From: Gemmatimonadota bacterium
Lineage (GTDB): Bacteria > Gemmatimonadota > Gemmatimonadetes > Longimicrobiales > Gaopeijiaceae
DNA: 64,000 nt
NCBI GenBank assembly: GCA_029863645.1
Contig: JAOTVA010000006.1
Span: 17,848-81,847, forward strand
Reading direction: 5' to 3'
Shown here: in pieces, positions 16,913-27,794 of the stretch
Numbering within the stretch: position 1 is the stretch's first letter
Layout of the letters: each line of letters begins with the position of its first letter
Notes under the pieces: model-generated
What the model saw: only the letters and a program-made list of their open reading frames with translations
Database searches by the model: none
What the model was told of the DNA's origin: nothing
Translations under genes and position numbers: made by a program

Positions 16913-19174
16913 CTACCGCGCGAGCACGCGGACCACGCTGTCGATCGCGTCACGCATTTCCTCGGCCGGGAGTCCGGAGCCGTTGGAGAGGATCGAGAAG
17001 ATCACGTCAGTGCCGTCCTCCCGTACGAGATAACCTGACAAAGAGTTCACGTTCGAGATGGATCCGGTCTTGGCGAACACTCGACCCTCGAGGCCCGCGA
17101 GGCGTTCCTCGAGGGTCGAATCGAACTCGCCCGGCTCGGCCATCGCCGAGCGATACGAAGCCGCGTCGTCCCGAGCGTCCATGTACCGCAGAACCCGCAC
17201 GATCGCCCGTGGTGTTACCAAGTTGTACGCGGAGAGGCCGGAGCCGTCTCGCGCGGAGACGTCCAAGCTGTCGACGCCGACCTCTTCCATCAGGAAGCGC
17301 TGGATCACGGCGACGCCCTCCTCCCAGCTGCCCCGTTCACCGCGCTCTGCGCCCAGTGTCAGTGTGAGTTGTTCCGCCATCCAGTTCTGACTCGGTCCCA
17401 GGACACCAGCGACCAGTTCGGAGAGGGGAGGAGACTCGAGCACCGCCACGAGGCGAGCTCCTGGACATTCACGCATCTTACCCGCTTCGCACCCGGGTGC
17501 GATCGGCTCTCCTGCGCCCCACTTCACCTCCCAACCACCCTCGATGATGACGCCCGCGCGTTCGATCGCGTTCGAGAAGGCCGCTCCCGCCTGGCGGACA
17601 GGGTCGCGCTGGGCGAAGGCGAGTGTGTCGGTAGCTCCGAGCGCTACGTGGCCCTCCAGGACGAGTCGCTTCGTCTCTGGGAGGTACCTGGCCGTGACTC
17701 GGGTGCTGCTGTCTGACACGGTCGTCGTCACGGCCGACTGCACATACCCCGCCGTGCCTACGGGCGACCAACTGACCGCAGCCGGCGAACCGACCGAGGG
17801 TCCCGACACCGCGATGACTTCCAGCTCCCCTTCGGCGATGGCGAACGCACCCCCGGTCGACCCGTACGCGTAAGCCAGGTCCTCGACCTCGCGAGTCGGC
17901 GCGACAGTCGCAGAGTCCCACGCCGCAACGTCGACGATCAGCGATCCCGTCACATGTCCGGGCCCACGCGCGCGCAGGCTGTCGGCGAGCGCAGCCAGGG
18001 CCGCGGTGTCGTTGTCCCAGTACCGCGCCGACAGCGAGGGATCTCCTGAGCCGATCAGCACGAGGTCGCCATCGAGGTGACTCGAGTCGAACGGCCCGGT
18101 GGCCCATACCTCGGTGCGAAAGCGGTAGTCCGGGCCCAGAAGGGACCACGCCGCCGCAGTCACCAAGATCTTCTGATTCGACGCCGGCACGAACCATTGC
18201 TGACTGTTTCTGGCGTAGAGAGTCCGACCGGAGCGTGCGTCCGCCGCGAGCAGACCGAAGTGGGCCCTGTCCATGGGCGATGCCTCGAGCACCGCATCGA
18301 TCGCGCCGCGGTCAACGCGGGGTCCACCGACACCGAACGTCGCACAGCCGGAGGCGATGACGGCCCCCAGCGCGATCGAGGCGAGCCTGCCGAGGTGCTT
18401 TCGCGGCCGTCCGCGCTCGTCGCGTTCCGTGAACAGGACGTCGCGGACGCGGTCCATTCCACCGTCGGCCGAGACTTCGCGCGGGGTGAGCCCCGTCTGC
18501 CGCTTCATTGCTCGCGCCAAGGACGTAGCAGTGGAGTACCCGAGCGAGAACGCGACCTCTTCCACCGTCCGACCGTCGCGACTGAGCCGCGCGCCCGCCA
18601 GCAGGAGCCGGCCCCAGAGGAGCACGCGCGTGGGTCCCGGGAAACCAGCTTCCTCGAGGGCCTGCCGCAGGGTCCGGGGCGTGTGTCCCAGCGCGGCCGC
18701 CAGCTTCTCTACGCTCGTGTCGTTGCCGGCGTTCTCGACGGCCCACTCGATGGCATCTGGCCCGGGCGCGGCGTAGCGGCCCCTCAGGACACGCGCGATC
18801 CGAGCGGCGCGTGCGGTAGCGAGCGCGTCGTCGATGATGGACCGAACTCTGGCGTGCTGGAGCGAACCCGAAGGCAATATTCCGTCGACACCGATCTCGC
18901 CGAGGTCGAAGTATCCCTGGCCGTGCTGGACTTCGATGCAGGCTATGATCGCCAGCCCGGGGAAGCGGTCACGCAGACCCGCGATCTCTCGAGTCGCCGC
19001 GTCGCGGCTCGGGTGCTCCGCATCGACCAGGCATCCGTCGCACGATTCGCGAGTCAGGAGTCGGCCCAGCTCGTTCCATGTCGGGCACACGACGACCGTG
19101 TGGTCGGCGCTCAAGGCTCCCGACAGCCGCGCCGCCACCCGTGTATCCGCCTGAAGAATCGCCAATACCGCCAA
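16913..19174 (-). CDS. Fusion: receiver-like domain, AraC-type HTH, membrane segment and PBP4 (S13) domain
   Basis: A single 753-codon frame. Residues 1-120 resemble a receiver domain (hydrophobic strands, D51 in CLVDAEHP). Residues about 140-235 are an AraC-type HTH (VEKLAAALGHTPRTLRQAL; VEEVAFSLGYSTATSLARAM). After a basic linker comes a hydrophobic stretch (about 262-280) ending in a lipobox-like IASGC. Residues 290-753 are a D-Ala-D-Ala carboxypeptidase/PBP4 domain with S332-N-Q-K335, DGSGLSAYN (643-651) and K702-T-G. Topology would be cytoplasmic regulator, one membrane pass, periplasmic PBP. An internal ATG at 18457 could give a stand-alone PBP4 lipoprotein, but it has no clear SD. Canonical PBP4 is about 480 residues. 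Confidence 0.85.
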   Translation of the reverse strand: MAVLAILQADTRVAARLSGALSADHTVVVCPTWNELGRLLTRESCDGCLVDAEHPSRDAATREIAGLRDRFPGLAIIACIEVQHGQGYFDLGEIGVDGILPSGSLQHARVRSIIDDALATARAARIARVLRGRYAAPGPDAIEWAVENAGNDTSVEKLAAALGHTPRTLRQALEEAGFPGPTRVLLWGRLLLAGARLSRDGRTVEEVAFSLGYSTATSLARAMKRQTGLTPREVSADGGMDRVRDVLFTERDERGRPRKHLGRLASIALGAVIASGCATFGVGGPRVDRGAIDAVLEASPMDRAHFGLLAADARSGRTLYARNSQQWFVPASNQKILVTAAAWSLLGPDYRFRTEVWATGPFDSSHLDGDLVLIGSGDPSLSARYWDNDTAALAALADSLRARGPGHVTGSLIVDVAAWDSATVAPTREVEDLAYAYGSTGGAFAIAEGELEVIAVSGPSVGSPAAVSWSPVGTAGYVQSAVTTTVSDSSTRVTARYLPETKRLVLEGHVALGATDTLAFAQRDPVRQAGAAFSNAIERAGVIIEGGWEVKWGAGEPIAPGCEAGKMRECPGARLVAVLESPPLSELVAGVLGPSQNWMAEQLTLTLGAERGERGSWEEGVAVIQRFLMEEVGVDSLDVSARDGSGLSAYNLVTPRAIVRVLRYMDARDDAASYRSAMAEPGEFDSTLEERLAGLEGRVFAKTGSISNVNSLSGYLVREDGTDVIFSILSNGSGLPAEEMRDAIDSVVRVLAR

Positions 19175-19295
19175 TTTCTTTCCCGACGAGGACGCGTTCT
19201 CGCAGAGGGTCCGTCGGTTTCACTGGCCCGTGGCGAGCCGTGCCGAACCGAACTGCCAGCGAAGATGCCCGGCCGGACACCGCAACTGCAAGCAA

Positions 19296-19619
19296 TTAGT
19301 CGAGCGCTTCCAACTTGACCGCGGTGCCGTAGCACAGCATTTCGGCCGCTCCTTGCATCACCTCGGAGGTCTGGAAGCGCACCACGACGACGGCGTCGGC
19401 ACCGAGCGCCTGCGCTTCCTCGATCATGCGGTCGATCGCCTGTTCTCGAGCCTCAGCAAGCATTTTCGTGTATTCCTTCACCTCACCGCCGGCGATGTTG
19501 CGCAGGTGGGCGGCGATGTCGCTCCCTAGGTGCCTCGCGCGGACCGAACTCCCCCTGACCAACCCCAGCGTTTCCGTGATGCGACTGCCGAAGACGTCCG
19601 GCGAGGTGACCACGATCAT
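19296..19619 (-). CDS. YbjQ/UPF0145-family protein
   Basis: 107 residues from ATG 19619, which overlaps the stop of the upstream membrane-protein gene (ATGA). Family features are ITETLGLVRGSSVRARHLGSDI at the front, and EAREQAIDRMIEEAQALGADAVV and RFQTSEVMQGAAEMLCYGTAV at the back. YbjQ proteins form pentameric cytoplasmic rings; function is unknown, sometimes described as heavy-metal-binding. It is the third gene of a sigma factor/anti-sigma-like/YbjQ unit, which suggests it belongs to that regulator's physiology. Confidence 0.88.
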   Translation of the reverse strand: MIVVTSPDVFGSRITETLGLVRGSSVRARHLGSDIAAHLRNIAGGEVKEYTKMLAEAREQAIDRMIEEAQALGADAVVVVRFQTSEVMQGAAEMLCYGTAVKLEALD

Positions 19620-20038
19620 CGGTGGACGTCCCGATACGGGTCGTTCTGCCACTCTCGGTAACGCTCCCAAATGACCGAGGCCAGCAAAGTCAGAATCCCG
19701 ATGGCGATGGCGCCGGTCGCGAGCTTCTCCCAAGGATTAGTAGGCGCAGTTGCCAAGACGTAGGCGCCATAACTCGTCCAGGCGGTCGCGCCCATAGCCA
19801 AGAGGATCCACCCGATCGGGCGCGTGACTCGTTGGTTCACCCGGTCCCACACCGACTCTCGGTACTGGGCGGGGTGGAAGCTCAGCTGCTGGAAGTCGGA
19901 CTTGAGTGCCCGGAAGATCGCGAGCTCGCGTCGCAGCTCGGTCGAGGCGGCCAACTCGGCGTCTACCTTCGCGCGCTCCTCGGGCGCCATCTCGCCGTCG
20001 AGGTACCGCATGAGGTCGTCGGACGAGACCGGGGGCAT
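19616..20038 (-). CDS. Putative membrane anti-sigma factor
   Basis: 140 residues, start ATG 20038 sharing a base with the sigma-factor stop (TGATG). The first 65 residues (DDLMRYLDGEMAPEERAKVDAEL) resemble the N-terminal helical sigma-binding region of anti-sigma factors, but lack the zinc-binding HxxxCxxC. Two hydrophobic helices follow (about 78-97 and 105-123), ending in a charged tail. Position directly after an ECF sigma gene supports an anti-sigma role; this is inferred from context and fold, not from a catalytic motif. Confidence 0.72.
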   Translation of the reverse strand: MPPVSSDDLMRYLDGEMAPEERAKVDAELAASTELRRELAIFRALKSDFQQLSFHPAQYRESVWDRVNQRVTRPIGWILLAMGATAWTSYGAYVLATAPTNPWEKLATGAIAIGILTLLASVIWERYREWQNDPYRDVHR

Positions 20039-20628
20039 CACTGGGGAAACTCCGGGTTCATCTCGACGAGCGCGTCGCGCAGTGCATGCCGGGCGTGGTA
20101 CAGCCGGCTGGCGACGGTTCCTTCCGGAATCTCGAGGATCTGAGCGATCTCGGTGTAACGAAACCCTTCCAGCTCCTTGAGAACGAGAATCTCTCGGTGC
20201 TCCGTGCCGATGCGCTCCAGGCCTTGCCACAGCATCTCGCGGGCTGCGCTGCGCTCGTGGGAGCGCTCCGGGCCGCGCTCTCGATCGGCAGGCCTGTGGT
20301 CGAGCTTTTCGTCTAGTGCTTCCACTTTGAACTTCGCCTTTCGGCTGCGCAGCAAGTCACGGCATTGGTTCCGCAGAATCTGGAAGAACCAGGGGCCGAA
20401 CGGCTTTTGCAGGTCGAACCGATGCAGGGTGTCGAATGTCTTGATGAACGCTTCTTGCAGCGCGTCCTCGGCGTCTTCGTTGTTTCCCATCATTGCTACG
20501 GCCAGCCGGAGGCCCGCCGGCTCGTAGGCCCGCACCAAGGGCTCGTAGAAGCGGGCATCCCCTGCCTTGCACTTCCGAATCAGTTGTCGCTCCAAGTCCG
20601 GCTGCAATCGTTGTCCTTTCAGAGCCAC
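20038..20628 (-). CDS. ECF-type RNA polymerase sigma factor
   Basis: The 196-residue product has a region 2 (FYEPLVRAYEPAGLRLAVAMMGN, then EDAEDALQEAFIKTFDTLHRF) and region 4 (GLERIGTEHREILVLKELEG, then YTEIAQILEIPEGTVASRLYHARHAL). This is typical of sigma-70 family group 4 (ECF, SigE/RpoE-like). The first frame start is GTG 20628; a TTG at 20607 with AAAGGA six bases upstream may be the true start, giving 189 residues. It is coupled to the downstream putative anti-sigma gene and probably autoregulates that operon. Confidence 0.93.
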   Translation of the reverse strand: MALKGQRLQPDLERQLIRKCKAGDARFYEPLVRAYEPAGLRLAVAMMGNNEDAEDALQEAFIKTFDTLHRFDLQKPFGPWFFQILRNQCRDLLRSRKAKFKVEALDEKLDHRPADRERGPERSHERSAAREMLWQGLERIGTEHREILVLKELEGFRYTEIAQILEIPEGTVASRLYHARHALRDALVEMNPEFPQ

Positions 20629-20693
20629 CTGTCGCGGACGACAGAAGCGCCGACGGTGCTCTCGAGCTTATACGGGAGCGGCGGATGGTTTCT

Positions 20694-21875
20694 TCACGTT
20701 CGCAGGATGTCGCGCAGTGCGTCGATCACCTCGTCCACCTCGGCCTCCGAGTTGTAGTAGTGCGGGGAGATGCGCAGTGCGCCATCGACCCCCTTCTCTC
20801 CGTAGTCGATGACGGCGTCGATGGCGGTCTGAGACGACGTGTTGATCCCTCTCTCCCGGAGCGCTTGGCCCAGGGCGGCCGTCTGCCAACCAATGGCGGA
20901 CACCGTAACCGTGGCGCCGAGCTCGCCGCCCCGGTCCAGCACCGTGACGCCCCCGATCTCGGCCAACCCGGTGCGAAGCATGGTTGCGAGGGTGCGCGCC
21001 CGATCACGAATCGACGCCAGGCCGATGTCGGTCGCGTATGAAGCTGCTGCGCCCATCCCTAGCACCAAGCCCCAGGCGAACTCCCAGGACTCGAAGCGAC
21101 GTGCATCGGGCGCCGGCTGGTATAGATCCTCGGCGATCCAGTCGGCGCCACGCATGTCCAGGAAGAGCGGCTCGAGATCGGAGGCCAGAATACGGTCCGA
21201 CACGTACAGAAAGCCCACGCCCCTGGGTCCCCGCATGTACTTCCGCGCCGTCCCTGACAGGAAGTCGCAGCCGATCTGTTCGGCGTCGATAGGCATCTGC
21301 CCGACGGACTGGCACCCGTCCACCAGGTACAGTATGTCTCGCGCTCGACACATCGCGCCGACGCTCGATACGTCCTGAATCAGTCCCGAGTTGCTCGGTG
21401 CGTGCGTCACGGCCACCAGCTTCGGACGCCTTCGATGGATGATGGCCTCCATGGAGTGGAGGTCCACCCCGCCCTCCGGGGCGTCCTCGGCCCGCACGAC
21501 TTCCACGCCGTAGCGGTGCTGCAGCGAGAGATAGGCGATCTGGTTGGACACGTAGTCCGCGCGCGTGGTGGCGATGACGTCGCCCGGGTCGAGCTTGACC
21601 GAGGAAAGGGCTGCCGCGAACGCCGCGGTGGCGTGCGGCATGAACGCGACCTGTTCGGCCGTCGCGCCCAGCAGAGTGCCAAGCGCCGCCCGCGATGATT
21701 CGATGCGATCCCTGGCCTCGGCTTCGGCTTCGTAACCGCCGATCTCGATCTCTCGCTCGAAGTGGCCCATGAGCGCCTGCACGACGGGGCGCGGCATGAG
21801 CGAGGCGCCCGCGTTGTTCAGGTGGATCCGATGTTCGCAACCGGGCGTGTCGGCTCTTAGCGACGCGAGATCCAC
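20694..21875 (-). CDS. Class V (cysteine-desulfurase-fold) PLP aminotransferase
   Basis: 393-residue cytoplasmic PLP enzyme with GTG start at 21875. The Schiff-base lysine is K212 (SGTARKYMRGPRG), and the cofactor aspartate and glutamine are in LYLVDGCQSVGQ (D186, Q189). N-terminal HLNNAGASLMP and C-terminal GALRISPHYYNSEAEVDEV are typical of the family of selenocysteine-lyase/isopenicillin-N-epimerase-like proteins. It lacks the reactive-cysteine loop needed to call it a SufS or IscS. It lies 65 bp upstream of the ECF sigma gene on the same strand; the substrate is unknown. Confidence 0.85.
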   Translation of the reverse strand: MDLASLRADTPGCEHRIHLNNAGASLMPRPVVQALMGHFEREIEIGGYEAEAEARDRIESSRAALGTLLGATAEQVAFMPHATAAFAAALSSVKLDPGDVIATTRADYVSNQIAYLSLQHRYGVEVVRAEDAPEGGVDLHSMEAIIHRRRPKLVAVTHAPSNSGLIQDVSSVGAMCRARDILYLVDGCQSVGQMPIDAEQIGCDFLSGTARKYMRGPRGVGFLYVSDRILASDLEPLFLDMRGADWIAEDLYQPAPDARRFESWEFAWGLVLGMGAAASYATDIGLASIRDRARTLATMLRTGLAEIGGVTVLDRGGELGATVTVSAIGWQTAALGQALRERGINTSSQTAIDAVIDYGEKGVDGALRISPHYYNSEAEVDEVIDALRDILRT

Positions 21876-21978
21876 TATGCGTTCCTCTTCGGCGGCTGCG
21901 CGACCCGTCGGAACGACGGATGTGGAAGGGTGTGGGGGCTCTGTGTCCCGCTCAAGGGGGCATTGGCTCCGGCCCTAG

Positions 21979-24107
<2,129 letters not shown>

Positions 24108-24108
<1 letters not shown>

Positions 24109-25871
24109 TGGAGAACCTCGACATCGCCCGCACGCTGACGCTCCTGGCGGACCTCCTCGAGATTCAGGGGGCCAACCCGTTCCGGATTCGGGCCTACCGA
24201 ACCGCAGTGAATACGGTGAACGGGCTCAGCAAGCCGCTGCACTCAATGGTCGAAGCGGGCGAGGACCTCACGGCACTGCCTGGCGTCGGCAAGAACGTGG
24301 CCTCTCATATAGTCGAGCTGCTCGGGACCGGAACCATCGGGCGCCTCGAGGAAGTGGAGGCCGAAATTCCTCGAACGCTTGCCGAGTTGATGGCGCTGGA
24401 CGGGGTGGGTCCGAAGAAGGCGAAGAGGCTCTTCGATGAGCTGGGCGTGCGTACGGTCCAGGACCTCGACGACGCGTTGGAGGCGAAGAAGGTCGAGGGG
24501 CTGGAGGGCTTCGGCGTGCGGAGCGCGGAGAAGATCCGGGTCGCGATCGCGGAGCATCGCCAACACACAGGCCGCTTTCGCATCGACGAAGTGGAGAAGT
24601 TGATCGCGGGCTTGCTCTCGCATGTCGCCGATGCGCCCGGAGCCGAACGGGTCGAGGTCGCGGGGAGTCTGCGGCGAAGGAAAGAGACGATCGGGGACGT
24701 CGACATCCTGGTGCAATGCAGAGGCGACGGGACTCCTGTCACCGAGCATTTCGTGGCGTTCGAGGGCGCGGCGCGAGCCGAATCAGCCGGGCCCACGAAG
24801 GGGAGCATCGTGCTCCACTCGGGCCTGCAGGTGGATCTGAGGGTCGTACCGCCCGCGTCGTTCGGTGCTGCGCTCGTGTACTTCACCGGCTCCAAGGATC
24901 ACAACGTGGCCATCCGAACCCGCGCGGTACGGGAGCGCCTACGTGTGAACGAATGGGGAGTCTTTCGTGTGCCCGAGGGCGTCGATCCGGAGACGCTCGG
25001 CAAGGATGAGGGCGAACGTCTCGCAGGCGAGACCGAGGAGGGCGTCTACGAGTCGTTGGGCATGCGTTGGGTGCCGCCTGTTCTGCGCGAGAGTCGAGGC
25101 GAGATCGAGGCAAGCCGCGAGGGCACCCTCCCTCGTCTCGTGGAGCTGGGCGACATCAGGGGTGACCTGCAGATGCACTCGACGTGGAGCGACGGGAATA
25201 CGTCCATCGAGGAGATGGCCCGCGCCTGCGCTGGACTCGGCTACGAGTACCTTGCCGTGACGGACCACAGCCAGGCGATGGCGATGGTGCAAGGGCTCAC
25301 ACCCGAGCGGGCGCGTGCCCAGTGGGAAGAGGTCGCCGAGGTGCGAAAGTTGGTCCCGGAGATCGAGATCCTCACGAGCGCCGAGGTGGATATCCTCAAG
25401 CACGGCGAGCTCGATCTGCCGGACGACATTCTCGACGTTTTGGACCTGGTCGTAATCTCGGTGCACTCGCTCATGGATCAGGACCGGAAGACCATGACCG
25501 ACAGGGTGCTACGCGCGATGGCGCATCCCTCGGTCGATATATTGGCTCACCCCACCGGTCGGAGGATCAACCGACGAGAACCCTTCGAGCTCGACGTCGA
25601 GGCCGTGCTCGAGGCAGCGGCGGAACACTCCGTAGCCGTGGAGCTCAATGCCAACCCGAGGCGGCTCGACTTGAACGAAGTGCACGTGCACCGCGCGAAG
25701 GATCTCGGCGTCCCGGTCGTGATCAGCACCGATGCGCACTCACCGGCAGGGCTTATGGATATGCGGTTCGGGGTGGACCAGGCCCGCCGGGGTTGGCTGG
25801 AAGCATCGGATGTCTTGAACACGCGGCCGCTCTCCGAGTTCAGGGCATGGCTCGGCCGGCGCTCGTCGTGA
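24108..25871 (+). CDS. polX: Family X DNA polymerase with PHP exonuclease domain
   Basis: 587 residues. The N-terminal helix-hairpin-helix 8-kDa domain (LPGVGKNVASHIVELL; LDGVGPKKAKRLFDEL) is followed by the nucleotidyltransferase site: GSLRRRKETIGDVDILV with D197 and D199, third carboxylate D243 in LQVDLRVV. Residues about 345-580 form the PHP domain (LQMHSTWSDG, VTDHSQAM, HPTGR, STDAHSP), a Mn2+-dependent 3'-5' exonuclease/phosphoesterase in bacterial PolX. Bacterial PolX fills short gaps in base-excision or break repair. Coupling to ligA places gap filling and sealing in one transcript. Confidence 0.95.
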
Positions 25872-25880
25872 GGAACTGAC

Positions 25881-26846
25881 GTGGCCGGGCTGACGCTCGA
25901 CGTCTTGCTCCTGGTCTTCGGCATCGGCGTCCTCTACTTCGGGGCCGAGTGGTTGGTGCGGGGTTCCGCTCGACTGGCCGGATCGCTCGGCGTGAGCCCC
26001 ATGGTAGTGGGCCTGACGGTCGTCTCATTCGGGACCTCTGCGCCGGAACTCGTCGTCGGCACCGTGGCGGCATGGGGCGGCAACCCTGATCTGGCTATCG
26101 GCAACGTGATGGGCTCGAACCTCGCCAACATCGGATTGATACTCGGCCTCACCAGCATCGTCCGTCCCCTCGATGTGCAGTCACGCGTCGTGTGGCGCGA
26201 GATGCCCATCATGTTCGGCATCACCTTGTTGCTATACCCCCTCGTTTGGGACCTGGAGCTCACAGGCAGTGACGGCTTCATCTTGCTCCTTTCCCTGCTC
26301 GGGTACCTGATCTTCGTGTTCCAGTCCGTCGGGAGTGAGACCCCAAGCGTGGTGGGCGAGTACGAAGACTTCATCAAGGCGGCGGGGGACGACCAGAGTC
26401 ACCTTCATCTGTCCGACGTGGGCCTTGTGGTGGTGGGATCCGCAGGGCTCGTCCTGGGCGGTTATTGTATCGTCGAAGGCGCGGTGCAGGTCGCCGCGGC
26501 ACTGGGAATTTCCCAGGTCGTCATCGGGCTCACCGTGGTTGCCGTGGGCACGTCGCTTCCCGAGCTGGCGACGTCCCTCGTCGCGGCGGCGCGACGAGAG
26601 TCGGACATTGCGGTTGGAAACGTGATTGGCTCGAACATCTTCAACGTTGCCGGGATCTTGGGCGTGGCCTCGTTGGTCGAGACGATCCCCATCCGTCCCG
26701 CGCTGCTAACCGAAGAGCTGCCGGTGCTCCTGCTCGTCTCGCTTCTCCTCTTTCCCGTGCTGCGAAGCGGATGGCGCATCCGACGCTGGGAAGGGGCGAT
26801 CTTGGTGGCCGCATACGCTGCAGCGGGAATCTTCCTCCTTCGTTAG
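25881..26846 (+). CDS. Calcium/sodium antiporter (CaCA family, YrbG-like)
   Basis: 321 residues, GTG start 9 bp after polX. Ten or so membrane helices are arranged as an inverted duplication, each half with the alpha-repeat signature: [20 protein letters not shown] with [16 protein letters not shown], and [17 protein letters not shown] with [16 protein letters not shown]. An acidic cytoplasmic loop (about 155-175) separates the halves. The protein exchanges Ca2+ for Na+ or H+ across the cytoplasmic membrane. Co-orientation with the repair genes is probably incidental. Confidence 0.94.
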   Translation: MAGLTLDVLLLVFGIGVLYFGAEWLVRGSARLAGSLGVSPMVVGLTVVSFGTSAPELVVGTVAAWGGNPDLAIGNVMGSNLANIGLILGLTSIVRPLDVQSRVVWREMPIMFGITLLLYPLVWDLELTGSDGFILLLSLLGYLIFVFQSVGSETPSVVGEYEDFIKAAGDDQSHLHLSDVGLVVVGSAGLVLGGYCIVEGAVQVAAALGISQVVIGLTVVAVGTSLPELATSLVAAARRESDIAVGNVIGSNIFNVAGILGVASLVETIPIRPALLTEELPVLLLVSLLLFPVLRSGWRIRRWEGAILVAAYAAAGIFLLR

Positions 26847-26893
26847 CCGATCTCGTAGTTTTCCGCGGGTCACACAACAGGAGTGCTCAAGAC

Positions 26894-27790
26894 ATGCTGT
26901 CGATCGATCTGACGGGCAAGCGCGCCTTCGTGGCGGGCGTAGCCGACGACCGGGGGTACGGATGGGCGATCGTCCGGGCACTCGCCCAGGCGGGAGCGAC
27001 CGTCTGCGTCGGCACCTGGCCACCCACGCTGAGGATTTTTACGAAGAGCCTCGAGCGCGGGAAGCTCGACATGTCGCTACCCGGCGGGGGCACGATCGAA
27101 CTCGAGAAGATCTATCCGCTCGATGCGGTGTTCGACCTGCCCGAAGACGTCCCTGAGGACATCAGCTCGGACAAGCGATATGTCGAACTCACCGGCTACA
27201 CGATTCAGGAAGTGGCCGATCAGCTGCGCACCGACTTCGGTGAGTCTTGCCTGGACATCATTGTTCACTCTCTCGCGAACGGGCCCGAAGTGCAAAACGA
27301 TCTGTTGGATACGAGTAGGAGCGGATATCTTGCGGCCATCAGCGCGAGCGCGTACTCGATGGTGAGCCTCCTGCAGCGGTTCGCTCCTTTGGTCCGCCCT
27401 GGAGGATCACTCGTATCGCTTTCCTATCTTGCCGCGGAGCGGGTCGTACCCGGCTACGGCGGAGGCATGAGCTCCGCGAAATCGGCCCTCGAGAGCGACA
27501 CGCGGACGCTGGCCTGGGAGGCGGGTCGCAAGTACGGGATTCGCGTGAACACGATCAGCGCAGGTCCTTTGGCGAGCCGAGCGGCCAAGGCCATCGGTAC
27601 CATAGAGCGGATGGTCGACTACTACGTGCAGAACTCGCCACTGCCGGAGGCGATCACGGCGGACGAGGTCGGTACTGTGGCGGCCTTTCTGTGCTCTCCA
27701 CTCGCATCCGGCATCACCGGCGAGACGCTGCACGTAGACAAGGGCTACCACGCAATGGGGATGCAGGCGGACACGCCGCTTTCCGAGTGA
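26894..27790 (+). CDS. fabI: Enoyl-[acyl-carrier-protein] reductase, plastid/chlamydial-type FabI
   Basis: 298 residues from ATG 26894 (GGAG 10 bases upstream); the frame stays open to the left only through antiporter sequence. This NADH-dependent enzyme performs the last reduction in fatty acid elongation. Visible are the cofactor loop [16 protein letters not shown] and the catalytic Tyr/Lys region [19 protein letters not shown]. Residues about 52-106 form an insertion ([19 protein letters not shown], then [16 protein letters not shown]) found in plant-chloroplast and chlamydial FabI but not in E. coli FabI (262 residues). Confidence 0.93.
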   Translation: MLSIDLTGKRAFVAGVADDRGYGWAIVRALAQAGATVCVGTWPPTLRIFTKSLERGKLDMSLPGGGTIELEKIYPLDAVFDLPEDVPEDISSDKRYVELTGYTIQEVADQLRTDFGESCLDIIVHSLANGPEVQNDLLDTSRSGYLAAISASAYSMVSLLQRFAPLVRPGGSLVSLSYLAAERVVPGYGGGMSSAKSALESDTRTLAWEAGRKYGIRVNTISAGPLASRAAKAIGTIERMVDYYVQNSPLPEAITADEVGTVAAFLCSPLASGITGETLHVDKGYHAMGMQADTPLSE

Positions 27791-27794
27791 GTCT

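Noticed and set aside
20694..21875. Cysteine desulfurase SufS/NifS
   Set aside because: The PLP lysine is present but the reactive-cysteine loop is not recognisable; it is far from the suf operon, so a generic class V call is safer.
26465..26893. N-terminal extension of FabI by 143 residues
   Set aside because: The extension is out-of-frame antiporter sequence; ATG 26894 with SD and family length fit.
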